Shown in pieces: positions 32,299 to 40,482 of a stretch of 64,000 bases of DNA. A program made the position numbers and the translations under genes. The DNA lies in NCBI RefSeq assembly GCF_900250075.1, contig NZ_LT977071.1, positions 248,001 through 312,000 on the forward strand, read 5' to 3'. Position 1 is the first letter of the stretch. Each line of letters opens with the position of its first letter. Below the pieces are notes generated by a model. The model was not told the origin of the DNA. It saw only the letters and a program-made list of their open reading frames with translations, and searched no databases. This DNA is from Cupriavidus taiwanensis (lineage in GTDB: Bacteria; Pseudomonadota; Gammaproteobacteria; Burkholderiales; Burkholderiaceae).

Positions 32299-33582
32299 CT
32301 ACTTGATGCAGGCGAGGTTCACGGCAAGGCCGCCCCAATCAGTAGCCTGGTTGTTGTCGACCTGCACCTGCAGCTTGTCGCCATGGGTAACCGTCCCGGC
32401 CAGCGCCTCCTTGCTGCAGTTCTGCAGGCCATTGGTGATCTTGCAGCTCAGGTCGCTGACCTGTGCGAGCACCACCGAAGCCCCGGAACCGCTCACCTTG
32501 TGCACCGAGATGTCGAGCGTGCCCTGCACCTTGCCCAGCGTGCTCGCCGTAAGCGTGACGCGCGTGCAATCGTAGGGAATCACGACGCCGAAGTCCGACG
32601 GCAACGCTACCGCCCCGCCGGCGCCGGTCATGGCATAGCGGCCGCGGATGAGCGTATCCGGCACGTTGAAGTTGCCGTTGTAGACGGTGCCGTTGGCCAT
32701 GGTCACGCCCGTCGTCGGCCACTTGCCGTCCTGCTTGGGACCGTACATCGTCCACGTGGTGGTGTCGAAGTAGAAGTCGCCGTTCACGCCGATGTCGTCG
32801 GTCGGTGCGCCGCTGCCGTAGAGGACATGGCCGCCATTGCCGACCGTGGTGCCGCCGCTGCCGCCGGTGCCGCCGGTGCCGCCGGTGCCGCCTGACTGGC
32901 CGACCAGCGAGACCCCTGCCGGCCATGCACCGTCTGCCTTGGGCCCGTACAGCGTCCAGGTGCTGGTGTCGAGGTAGTAGTCGCCATTGTTGCCGAGGCT
33001 GTTCGTCGGCGCGCCGGTTCCCGACAGCACCGTGCCGCCGCTGGGAGGCGGCGTGCCGGTGGCACTGCCGAGCGGCACGCCCGCCGGCCACGTGCCGTTG
33101 GCCTTGGGGCCGAACAGCGTCGAGGTCGAGGTGTTGATGTAGTAGTCGCCGTTGTTGCCGACGCTGTCGGTCGGATCGACCGAGCCGGACAGGATGGTGC
33201 TCCCCGCCGCACCGGTATTGCCGCCCGGACCCGCGAGCGAGACCCCTGCGGGCCATACGCCATTGGCCTTGGGCCCGAACATCATCCACGTCACGGTGTT
33301 CAGGTAGTAGTCACCGTCCTTGCCGATCTCGGGCCCCGGGTCGGTGGTGCCGGACAGCATGGCACTGGTGGTCGCCGCGGCCGGAGCGGGCGTAGTCGGC
33401 GCGGTGGCTGTGCCTGGCGACGTGCCTGTCGAAGTGCCAGGCGACGTGCCCGTTGAAGTGCCAGGGCTGGCTGCGGCGCTGGTAGACGGGGAGTCGCCCC
33501 CTCCGCCACCGCCGCAGCCGGCGAGCACGATGACAAGGCAGGCGAATGGCACGGCGGCCAGCTTGATGTGGGCGTTTTTCAT
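32299..33582 (-). CDS. lipoprotein with four GDYY...GPK...WP repeats
   Basis: A 427-aa exported lipoprotein. The signal peptide ends at lipobox VLAGC (Cys about 23), followed by a Gly run and a low-complexity Ser/Thr/Pro/Gly linker (TGTSPGTSTGTSPGT). Residues 75-315 hold four copies of a unit of about 60 residues with core pattern GDYYLNT, FGPKANG, WPAGVSL. The fourth copy is divergent (GDFYFDTTTWTMYGPKQDG). A C-terminal beta-rich domain contains two cysteine pairs (CTR, CKI, NCSK, ACIK). Similar G-DYY-GPK units occur beside collagen-like stretches in surface proteins. The role is probably cell-surface; partners are unknown. Confidence 0.75.
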   Translation of the reverse strand: MKNAHIKLAAVPFACLVIVLAGCGGGGGGDSPSTSAAASPGTSTGTSPGTSTGTSPGTATAPTTPAPAAATTSAMLSGTTDPGPEIGKDGDYYLNTVTWMMFGPKANGVWPAGVSLAGPGGNTGAAGSTILSGSVDPTDSVGNNGDYYINTSTSTLFGPKANGTWPAGVPLGSATGTPPPSGGTVLSGTGAPTNSLGNNGDYYLDTSTWTLYGPKADGAWPAGVSLVGQSGGTGGTGGTGGSGGTTVGNGGHVLYGSGAPTDDIGVNGDFYFDTTTWTMYGPKQDGKWPTTGVTMANGTVYNGNFNVPDTLIRGRYAMTGAGGAVALPSDFGVVIPYDCTRVTLTASTLGKVQGTLDISVHKVSGSGASVVLAQVSDLSCKITNGLQNCSKEALAGTVTHGDKLQVQVDNNQATDWGGLAVNLACIK

Positions 33583-33993
33583 GGGCTCCCCTTCCTCGGA
33601 CTCTGCGGTCGTAATGTCGACGGCTGCGAAGGCGCCATCGATGAACCCAATCTAGGTGGCGGAAATGGAATGGAAAATCCGCTCGATGGATGACCGAGGT
33701 ATGTGTCCGGGATGAAACGCTGCGGGCGATGCGCGCGGGCCCACCGGTGCGCCGCGAGCTCCAAAGAAAAGCCGGCCATCGCCGATGGCCGGCCCAAGCT
33801 CACAGCAGATGGAGAAATGCGGCCCCGCCGCGCATCGCCGCCGCCGGACAGCGCGAGCGCGGGGCCAGCCTCAATTTGAATCACCGCGAAGGTGTCGTCT
33901 TCGTCCACCCGGACTCGTCCGTTCAGGGTATGCGGCGCGCCGGCGGGTGGCCCTAGTGTGTCCCTTCCCAATGACTTTGATGAAGGAGGAGAC
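33583..33993. other. 411-bp intergenic region
   Basis: Lies between the divergent lipoprotein and SRPBCC genes. It must contain both promoters. The only strong structure is the hairpin at 33771-33793 with a T-rich flank on the minus strand. Reading frames inside look like chance. Confidence 0.5.
33762..33793 (-). terminator. rho-independent terminator-like hairpin, minus strand
   Basis: A perfect 10-bp stem GCCGGCCATC/GATGGCCGGC with a 3-base loop (33771-33793). On the minus strand it is followed by TTTTCTTTGG. It would end a minus-strand transcript, but no minus-strand gene ends just upstream of it. Confidence 0.55.
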
Positions 33994-34473
33994 ATGGCCA
34001 AGGCCGAGAATCTGGTGACGTCGATCCAGGTAGAAATCGAGGCGCCGGCAGCGCTGGTGTGGGAGGTACTGACCGACTTTGCGCGCTACGGCGAATGGAA
34101 CACGTTCTGTCCCGGGCTGGAGACCACCGGGCGGCTCGGCGACATGGTGCACATGCAGGTGCGCATTCCCGGCACCGACCAGGTGATCCCGGTCAACGAG
34201 TACCTGGTGGCGTGGGAACCGGAGCGGCTGCTGTCGTGGGAGCAGCGCCCCACCGACGACAACAAGGACGCCGCGCGGCGCGACCAGTACCTGGAAGCGA
34301 TCGGCCCGGGACGCAGCCGCTACTTCACCACCGACCTGTTCCTGGGCCTGAATGCCGAGACCATCATGCGCGAGCACGGTGCCTGGGTGAAGCAGGGCTT
34401 CGACCAGGTGGCACGCGACGTCAAGGCGCGCGCGGAAGCGCTGCAGGCGCAGCGGCAGGCCAGCCGCAACTGA
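33994..34473 (+). CDS. SRPBCC-family (START-like) protein
   Basis: A 159-aa helix-grip protein. The family opening IQVEIEAPAALVWEVLTDFA with RYGEWNTFCPG (about residues 8-38) is typical of polyketide-cyclase/START-like domains that enclose a hydrophobic ligand. The strand EYLVAWEPERLLSWEQ follows, and the long C-terminal helix is WVKQGFDQVARDVKARAEAL. The start is ATG 33994 with a strong AAGGAGGAGAC. It is a single-gene unit on this strand and divergent from the lipoprotein gene. The ligand is unknown. Confidence 0.85.
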   Translation: MAKAENLVTSIQVEIEAPAALVWEVLTDFARYGEWNTFCPGLETTGRLGDMVHMQVRIPGTDQVIPVNEYLVAWEPERLLSWEQRPTDDNKDAARRDQYLEAIGPGRSRYFTTDLFLGLNAETIMREHGAWVKQGFDQVARDVKARAEALQAQRQASRN

Positions 34474-34539
34474 GCAGGCGGCGCGTGGCCGGTCCGGAGC
34501 CCGGGCCGGTCACGGGGTCGGACTCACAGCGTCACTGCG

Positions 34540-34755
34540 TTATTGCGGCGGGCGCTGGCTCAGCACCACCAGCGCCGCGGCGCCGCGGCTGCGCACGCAG
34601 GCGTCATCGCAGCGCTCCAGGACGGCTTCGGCGGAGTGCAGTGTCACCGTGGGCCGATCGTCCTGGCCGGCATCCATCGCCAGCCCCCAGGCCACGCCCA
34701 TGGCAGCGCCAGCCCCAAGCAGGCCTGCCGCCCAACGAAATCCGAGCCGCTTCAT
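34540..34755 (-). CDS. small exported protein of unknown function
   Basis: A 71-aa protein starting at ATG 34755 with GGAGGAGACAG upstream. An N-terminal hydrophobic segment (RWAAGLLGAGAAMGVAWGLA) is a signal or anchor. The short exterior part has two cysteines close together (ERCDDACVRSRG) that could form a disulphide. It lies 87 bp downstream of the tetR gene on the same strand and may be the last member of that unit. Confidence 0.55.
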   Translation of the reverse strand: MKRLGFRWAAGLLGAGAAMGVAWGLAMDAGQDDRPTVTLHSAEAVLERCDDACVRSRGAAALVVLSQRPPQ

Positions 34756-34842
34756 CGCTGTCTCCTCCGCTTGCCCTGCTTTTATCCGGGCTATTGAGAG
34801 CATCGTAGTCAGCGGCGCGCCGGAGCTCTTCGTCCGAGCAGA

Positions 34843-35478
34843 CTAAGGGGTATCCCGCATCAGCGCGAGAGCGGAAGTGGCGTGGGATCGACAACAAGCG
34901 CGCGCGGCGGACAGCGCCGCACGGCCCTGATACAGCCGGGCCAGCGCCGCGGCGCTGCCGGATAGCCCGGCGGGCGCCAGATGCATCGCGTGCGCGCCCA
35001 GCAGGCCCCACAGGTGTGCCACCAGCAGGCCGGCCAGATCCGGAGTGGGCAACAGCATCGCGAACGTGACGCGCAGCGATTCGACGCCGCGCAGCACGCG
35101 CTCGCGCAGCGGACACAGCTCGCACGCTTCGCCGCACTTGTGCTGCAGCAGCGCGGCAATCAGGCTGACATGGCGCGCGAGTTCGTCGCCGTGCAGCAAG
35201 GCCTGCAATGCCTGCGCCAATGCGTCCGGGCCGGCGCCACCCTGCGCCAGCGGCGCGAGCCGCGCGGCGAAGTCGGCTTCGGCGCAGGACAGCAGCGCGC
35301 CCAGCAGTTCGGCACGGGAACGGAAATGCCCGTAGACGGCGCCACGCGTCATGCCGATGGCACGCGCCACGTCGTCGACGGTGACGCAGTGCAGGCCGCG
35401 GTGGCGAATCAGCTGCTGCGCGCTGGCGAGGATGCGTGCGCGCGTGACGGCGGCATCCTCGCGGGTGTGGCGGGCCAT
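34843..35478 (-). CDS. TetR/AcrR-family regulator
   Basis: A 211-aa TetR protein. The HTH is at residues 10-58 (VTRARILASAQQLIRHRGLH, then VTVDDVARAIGMTRGAVYGH). The ligand domain contains a cysteine-rich stretch (HKCGEACELCPLRERVL, about 113-129), unusual for the family, which might sense a metal or electrophile. It is the downstream gene of the hydrolase/SDR/SnoaL unit, 13 bp after the SnoaL-like gene, and probably represses it. No clear operator palindrome was found upstream of the hydrolase gene. Confidence 0.87.
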   Translation of the reverse strand: MARHTREDAAVTRARILASAQQLIRHRGLHCVTVDDVARAIGMTRGAVYGHFRSRAELLGALLSCAEADFAARLAPLAQGGAGPDALAQALQALLHGDELARHVSLIAALLQHKCGEACELCPLRERVLRGVESLRVTFAMLLPTPDLAGLLVAHLWGLLGAHAMHLAPAGLSGSAAALARLYQGRAALSAARACCRSHATSALALMRDTP

Positions 35479-35491
35479 CGGCGCGGCGCGC

Positions 35492-35890
35492 TTACACGAA
35501 ATGGACGTCGTCCGGGCCCCAGTGGGCGCGCATGCTGCGGATGCGGCCGTCGTCGCCGAAGCTCATGATGTCGGTCACGTCGATGCGCGCCGGCCGCCCT
35601 TCCAGGCGCGCATGCACGGCGAAGGTCAGCGCGGCGGCATTGCCATGCGAGCCGCGCGGCGGCGCCACCACCTCCAGCCGCGCGCCCAGCGCGGTGGCGT
35701 GCTGGTAGAACGCGAGGATGGCGGGCTTGCCAACGATGGGCTGCGCGCCGACGGGATCTTCCACGGTGGCGTCGTCGGCGTAAAGCGCGGCAACGCCCTG
35801 GGCGTCGCCGGCATTGAAGCGCTCGACATAGGCGAGCAGCGTCGCCTTCATCGCGGCGCTATCGGGATGGGGATTGGGGCCCTGGGACAT
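35492..35890 (-). CDS. SnoaL-like / ketosteroid-isomerase-type protein
   Basis: A 132-aa cone-shaped NTF2-like protein. The family layout is clear: MKATLLAYVERFNAGDAQGV, then AALYADDATVEDPVGAQPIV, then a Lys-Phe-rich helix LAFYQHATALGARLEVV. A conserved aspartate lies in the isomerase position (DDATVEDPVG). Known members isomerise ketosteroids or cyclise polyketides. It is cotranscribed with an SDR and a C-C-bond-type hydrolase, consistent with breakdown of a cyclic ketone or steroid-like compound (inference). Confidence 0.82.
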   Translation of the reverse strand: MSQGPNPHPDSAAMKATLLAYVERFNAGDAQGVAALYADDATVEDPVGAQPIVGKPAILAFYQHATALGARLEVVAPPRGSHGNAAALTFAVHARLEGRPARIDVTDIMSFGDDGRIRSMRAHWGPDDVHFV

Positions 35891-35912
35891 GGGATGCTCC
35901 TGGTCGTGGGTT

Positions 35913-36698
35913 TCAGCGCGCGGTGTAGCCGCCGTCGATCACCAGTTCGGCGCCCGTGACGTAACGGCCCGCGTCGGACACCAGGTACAGGATGCCCGCC
36001 GCGATGTCGCGCGGCTGGCCCACCTTGCCCGCGGGCGTAAGCCCGCCCAGGTAGTCGAACAGCCCCTCGCCCTGCCCCGAGGCCTGCGCCACGTGTTCCA
36101 GCATCGGCGTGCGGATAAAGCCGGGATGGATCGAATTGGCGCGGATGTTCTTGCCCGCGTACAGCAGCGCGTCGGTCTTGGCCATCATCCGCACCGCCGC
36201 CTTCGACGCGTGATACGGCGGCACGTCCGGGCCGCCGGCGATGCCGTACATCGACGACACATTGACGATGGCGCCGCCGCCGGCGCGTTCCATATGCGCG
36301 ATGGCGTGCTTGGTGCACAGGAAGGTGCCGGTCACGTTCACCGCCATCACCTGCTGCCATTGCTCCAGCGCCAGTTCATGGGTGGGCGCATTGGGTCCCT
36401 CGATGCCGGCGTTGTTCACCAGGATGCCGAGGCCGCCGAAGCGCTCGGCGATCTCGGTGAATACGCGCGCCACCTCGTCTTCGCGGGTGACGTCGAGCTT
36501 CCAGAACGCGGCCTCGCCGCCGGCCGCGCAGATCGCTTCGGCCGTGGCCTTGCCGTCTGCTTCCAGCACGTCGAGCACGGCCACCCTGGCACCAGCGGCC
36601 GCAAGCATGCGCGCGGTCTCGGCGCCGATGCCGCGCGCGGCCCCGGTGATGGCCGCCACCTTGCCACGCAGGCCGAACAGGTCATACGGGTAATCCAT
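35913..36698 (-). CDS. short-chain dehydrogenase/reductase
   Basis: A 261-aa classical SDR. The cofactor motif TGAARGIG is at residues 18-25, the D of VAVLDVLEADG suggests NAD preference, NNAG is at 95-98, and the active site is S148/S149 with Y162-x3-K166 (PPYHASKAAV). It oxidises or reduces a hydroxyl/ketone. It lies between the alpha/beta hydrolase gene (37 bp upstream) and the SnoaL-like gene (22 bp downstream) in one minus-strand unit. Confidence 0.88.
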   Translation of the reverse strand: MDYPYDLFGLRGKVAAITGAARGIGAETARMLAAAGARVAVLDVLEADGKATAEAICAAGGEAAFWKLDVTREDEVARVFTEIAERFGGLGILVNNAGIEGPNAPTHELALEQWQQVMAVNVTGTFLCTKHAIAHMERAGGGAIVNVSSMYGIAGGPDVPPYHASKAAVRMMAKTDALLYAGKNIRANSIHPGFIRTPMLEHVAQASGQGEGLFDYLGGLTPAGKVGQPRDIAAGILYLVSDAGRYVTGAELVIDGGYTAR

Positions 36699-36735
36699 GA
36701 TGTCTCCTTGGTATTTATCGTGTGTGCGCAGGCAA

Positions 36736-37638
36736 TTATGCCGCGCCGCCCGGAGCGGTATCGGCCAGGAAGCCCAGGCATTCGCGGTTGAAATACGCCG
36801 CGTGCTCGACCATCACCCAATGCCCGCAGCGATTGATCATGACAAAGCGCGCATCGGCACAGCCGCCCAGGAACTTCGCCGCGCCCGAGGCGGGATTGAA
36901 CTGGTCCTCGGTGCCCCAGAAGCCCAGCACCGGACAGCGGATCTCGCCCAGCCGCGCGGTCAGGTTGGGCACCTTCATGGTGGCCAGCACCTCGCGCGGC
37001 TGCTCGCGGCATACCGCCATGCGCTCGTCGACCAGCGCGTCGGTGACCAGGCTGGCGTCGTGCACCAGCAGTTGCAGCAGCTGGCGCATCGTATCGGGGT
37101 TCATGTGGCCGCCGGTAAACAGCGACACCATGCGCTGGATGCCCGGCATCTCGAAATAGGTCTCGCGCTCCTCCACGCCGCCGGGCGCCATCATCACCAG
37201 GCGGCTGACATGCTCGGGGTAATCGAGCGCGTACTGCAGCGCGATCGCGCCGCCCAGCGAATTGCCCACCAGCACGCAGCGCGGCAGTTCCAGCGCCAGC
37301 AGCTGCTCGCGCAGCGCGGCGACGAAGAAGTCCAGCGTGTACTCGACATCGTCCGGCTTGGACGACAGTCCGTAGCCCGGCAGGTCCACCACCACGGTGC
37401 GCATGCCCGCCGCGGCGAACGCCGGCACGTTGTGGCGGAAGTTGCTGTGCCCGCTCGCGCCTGGTCCGCTGCCGTGGATAAAGACCACCGGCTCGCCGGC
37501 GCCGGCGTCCTGGCAGTGCAGGCGCAGCCCCTTGGCGGTAGTGATGAAGCGCCCCACCGGCAGGTTGGGGTGGAGCGAAGCTGGCTTGGTCGACGTGGAC
37601 GAGGGTGTCGAGGACGTGTGCTGCGAGGTAGCGGACAT
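36736..37638 (-). CDS. alpha/beta hydrolase of the meta-cleavage-product hydrolase type
   Basis: A 300-aa hydrolase. The oxyanion-hole block HGSGPGASG (55-63) is characteristic of C-C hydrolases that cut ring-fission products (BphD/DmpD/MhpC group). The nucleophile elbow is GNSLGG with S127, the acid lies in a later FWGTEDQFNP region, and the histidine is in RCGHWVMVEH. An N-terminal Ser/Thr-rich extension of about 25 residues is odd. It is the first gene of the unit with SDR, SnoaL and TetR genes, and divergent from another SDR gene. It would feed 2-oxopent-4-enoate to the hydratase encoded at 40483. Confidence 0.83.
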   Translation of the reverse strand: MSATSQHTSSTPSSTSTKPASLHPNLPVGRFITTAKGLRLHCQDAGAGEPVVFIHGSGPGASGHSNFRHNVPAFAAAGMRTVVVDLPGYGLSSKPDDVEYTLDFFVAALREQLLALELPRCVLVGNSLGGAIALQYALDYPEHVSRLVMMAPGGVEERETYFEMPGIQRMVSLFTGGHMNPDTMRQLLQLLVHDASLVTDALVDERMAVCREQPREVLATMKVPNLTARLGEIRCPVLGFWGTEDQFNPASGAAKFLGGCADARFVMINRCGHWVMVEHAAYFNRECLGFLADTAPGGAA

Positions 37639-37765
37639 GAGGGCGTCTCCCTAGGTTTGCCAGCATCTTGCGCAGCGCCACCGCCGCGGGCATCGTTCAT
37701 TCGGACTACGAGCCGCCGCGCCACTTCTCCTACGATGGGCGCTCCATGCAAAACGGGGCAAGCCC

Positions 37766-38554
37766 ATGACAGGATTCGATTACACCGGCCAGACCGTGCT
37801 GGTCACCGGCGGCACGCGCGGCATCGGCCACGCCATCAGCGAGGCCTTCCTGCGGGCCGGCGCGCAGGTGTTCGTGTGCGGCCGCACCGCGCCCGCCGAC
37901 GACAGCGAACTGCCGGCCGCAAACGGCCGCAGCGCCCGCTTCATTGCCGCGGACATCCGCGACCTGGAACAGGCCGACGCCATGCTGGCGCAGATCGCAC
38001 AGGCCAGCCCGACGCTGGACGTGGTGGTCCACAACGCCGGCGGCGCGCCGTTCGCGCTGGTTGCCGACGCCTCGCCGCGGCTGCTCGAGTCCGTGATCCG
38101 GCTCAACCTGGTGGCGCCGCTGCAGCTGGCGCAGCGCTGCAATGCGCGCATGCAGCAGCAGGCCGGCGGCGGCACCCAGCTGTTCGTCGGCAGCGTCAGT
38201 GCACTGCGCCCGTCGCCCGGCACCGCGGCCTACGGCGCCGCCAAGGCGGGCATCCTCAATGCGGTGCGCACGCTCGCGGTGGAATGGGCGCCGCGCGTGC
38301 GCGTGGCCGCGGTCAGCCCTGGCATGGTGCTGACCGATACCTCGCAGCAGCAGCATTACGGCGACCCGGCGGCCTTGCGCAGCATGGCGGCGACGGTGCC
38401 GCTGGGCCGGCTGGCGCTGCCGGACGACATCGCCGCGGCCTGCCTGTTCCTGGCGTCGCCGCAGGCTTCGTACGTGAGCGGCGCCAATCTCGTCATCGAT
38501 GGCGGCGGCGAGCGGCCGGCATTCCTCGACGCGGCCTCGGTCAACCGCGGCTGA
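37766..38554 (+). CDS. short-chain dehydrogenase/reductase
   Basis: A 262-aa classical SDR. TGGTRGIG is at residues 14-21, NAGG at 90-93, and the catalytic triad is S143, Y156 and K160 (GTAAYGAAKAG). An arginine after the second strand (FVCGRTAPAD) suggests NADP preference. It is divergent from the hydrolase/SDR/SnoaL unit and probably acts in the same pathway. A MITE-like element lies directly downstream (from 38571). Confidence 0.88.
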   Translation: MTGFDYTGQTVLVTGGTRGIGHAISEAFLRAGAQVFVCGRTAPADDSELPAANGRSARFIAADIRDLEQADAMLAQIAQASPTLDVVVHNAGGAPFALVADASPRLLESVIRLNLVAPLQLAQRCNARMQQQAGGGTQLFVGSVSALRPSPGTAAYGAAKAGILNAVRTLAVEWAPRVRVAAVSPGMVLTDTSQQQHYGDPAALRSMAATVPLGRLALPDDIAAACLFLASPQASYVSGANLVIDGGGERPAFLDAASVNRG

Positions 38555-38560
38555 ACCGTG

Positions 38561-38706
38561 GGCCTCGTTGCTAATGCCGTTCAGTGAACCACTGTCGTTC
38601 CCGCGTAGGCGGGAACCCAGCGACTTCAAAAGACGCTGGATTCCCGCCTACGCGGGAATGACGGTAGTGTTTGATGACTTAACTGAACGGCATTAGGGCC
38701 TCGTTG
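38561..38706. mobile_element. 126-bp MITE-like element with 10-bp flanking direct repeat
   Basis: The element 38571-38696 has perfect 15-bp terminal inverted repeats (CTAATGCCGTTCAGT at 38571-38585, its complement at 38682-38696). It is flanked by an exact 10-bp direct repeat GGCCTCGTTG (38561-38570 and 38697-38706), which looks like a target-site duplication. Inside are two REP-like hairpins in inverted orientation: GTTCCCGC-GTAG-GCGGGAAC (38597-38616) and ATTCCCGC-CTAC-GCGGGAAT (38640-38659). The second fits the ATTCCC-N8-GGGAAT form of neisserial dRS3 repeats. It has no coding capacity, so it would need a transposase supplied in trans. Confidence 0.75.
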
Positions 38707-38853
38707 CCCTCATTGCCTCATCGCCCGTAGGGAAACCGCCTAGTCCGTTCTGCCGATTTGTGCATGGCTCCCCCTCTCTACGCTTCTCGTCCAGGCGAGG
38801 GCCGATCGAAGTGCCAGGCAATGAACCAACACCGATTCCACGGGGAGACCACC

Positions 38854-40425
38854 ATGCACCAACCACCACGCGGGCCACAGCAGCGCCGCAACCGGCTGCG
38901 GCCCATCGCCGCGGCAGCGGCCCTGACGGCGCTGGCCGCGCTCCTTGCGCAGCCCGCGCAAGCCGGCGACACCATCGACTTCGGCAACGACACCACGCTC
39001 GACTACAGCGTCACCGCGTCCTACGGCGCGGCGCTGCGCACCGGCCGCCAGAGCGACGCGCTGCTGAGCCCAGCCAATATCAACGGCGACGACGGCGATC
39101 GCAACTTCAAGCGCGGCGACATGACTGCGAACCGCGTCTCGCTGCTGGGCGAGGCGCACCTGAAGCGGGGCGAGTTCGGTGCGCTGCTGCGCGGCAGCGT
39201 GTTCTACGACTGGGCCTACAGCGGCACCAACTCCAACAACGCGCCCTTCACGGTCAACCACAGCGGGCCGTTCAACCAATTCACCGAGTCGGCGAAGGAC
39301 TACCACGAGCACCGCGCACAGCTGCTCGACGCCTATGTCTACGGTGCCACGCCGATCGGCGGCACGCAGCTGAGCTTCAAGCTGGGCAACCAGGTGGTGG
39401 CGTGGGGCGAGAGCCTGTTTTTCGCCAACATCGCCGGGGCGCAAGGGCCCGCAGATGCCACCAAGGCCTTCGTGCCCGGCGCCGAGGTCAAGGACATCCT
39501 GCTGCCGGTGCCGCAGGCCTCGCTGCAGCTGCAGGTGACGCCGACGTTCAGCGTGATGGGCTATTACCAGTTCACCTACAAGCCGAACCAGATGTTCGCC
39601 CCGGGCAGCTATTTCAGCACCACCGACGTGGTCGGGCCTGGCGCCGAGTTCATCATCGGGCCTGGCTTCAACATCCCGCGCGGCCCGGATATCCGCCCGT
39701 CCGACTGGGGCCAATGGGGTGTCGGCGCCCGCTTCCGCGTGTTCGAGGACACCGAGATCGGGATCTACCAGTTGCGCTACCACGACAAGAACCCGAGCGT
39801 GGTCACCTCGCTGTTCCCCACGCTGCAGTACCAGCAGAAGTTCTACGGCGGCATCAACCTGACCGGCGCCAGCTTCTCGACGCAGCTGCTCGGCGCCAAC
39901 GTCGCCGGTGAAGTCAGCTACAAGGACGGCATACCGATGCTGGTGGACGTGGCAGGGTCGCCCACCGCCTCGCGCGGCAAGGCGCTGCAGGGCAACCTGT
40001 CCGCGATCTATTCGGTGGGGCCGACCTTCCTGGCCGATTCGCAGGCGCTGCTGGGCGAAGTCTCGTATCTGCACGTGCTGTACGTGGACCCGGTGATGGG
40101 CTTCAGCAAGCTGTCGAACACGCGCAACTCGGCGGCGTTCCAGGTGGGCTGGTCGCTGACCTACAACAACGTATTCGACGGCTGGGACGTCACCGTGCCG
40201 CTGACCTATGCGCAGCAGTTCAGCGGCAGGTCGGCGGTGGCGGGCGCGTTCGGCACGCTGATGGGCTATGGCGACAAGCGCGCCAGCGTCGGGCTGACCT
40301 TCAAGTACCTGAACAACCTGGAGCTCAACCTGACCTACGCCGCGTTCATCGGCGGCGCCAACATCGTCAACCGCCCGCTGGCCGATCGCGACTACGTGGC
40401 CTTCAACGCCAAGTACTCGTTCTGA
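38854..40425 (+). CDS. DUF1302-type outer-membrane protein
   Basis: A 523-aa exported protein starting at ATG 38854 after CACGGGGAG. A signal peptide (AAAAALTALAALLAQPAQAG) ends near residue 42. The family opening follows (IDFGNDTTLDYSVTASYGAA), then many amphipathic strands, KLGNQVVAWGESLFF and a terminal FNAKYSF ending in Phe as in porins. DUF1302 proteins accompany catabolism of hydrophobic compounds such as steroids and terpenoids and probably admit them. It is the first gene of the lower meta-cleavage operon. The MITE sits 157 bp upstream, near or in its promoter region. Confidence 0.83.
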   Translation: MHQPPRGPQQRRNRLRPIAAAAALTALAALLAQPAQAGDTIDFGNDTTLDYSVTASYGAALRTGRQSDALLSPANINGDDGDRNFKRGDMTANRVSLLGEAHLKRGEFGALLRGSVFYDWAYSGTNSNNAPFTVNHSGPFNQFTESAKDYHEHRAQLLDAYVYGATPIGGTQLSFKLGNQVVAWGESLFFANIAGAQGPADATKAFVPGAEVKDILLPVPQASLQLQVTPTFSVMGYYQFTYKPNQMFAPGSYFSTTDVVGPGAEFIIGPGFNIPRGPDIRPSDWGQWGVGARFRVFEDTEIGIYQLRYHDKNPSVVTSLFPTLQYQQKFYGGINLTGASFSTQLLGANVAGEVSYKDGIPMLVDVAGSPTASRGKALQGNLSAIYSVGPTFLADSQALLGEVSYLHVLYVDPVMGFSKLSNTRNSAAFQVGWSLTYNNVFDGWDVTVPLTYAQQFSGRSAVAGAFGTLMGYGDKRASVGLTFKYLNNLELNLTYAAFIGGANIVNRPLADRDYVAFNAKYSF

Positions 40426-40482
40426 CCCCTCGTCCCGGTCCGCACCGCCTGCATGGCCGCGCGGACCGCCCTTTTTTCCGCC

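Noticed and set aside
33579..34001. A 140-codon minus-strand frame across the lipoprotein/SRPBCC gap
   Set aside because: It runs through the strong terminator-like hairpin and has no ribosome site or recognisable composition.
38571..38696. The inverted GTTCCCGC/ATTCCCGC hairpins considered as an ordinary terminator
   Set aside because: The exact 15-bp ends and 10-bp flanking direct repeats show a discrete inserted element; no T-run follows the hairpins.
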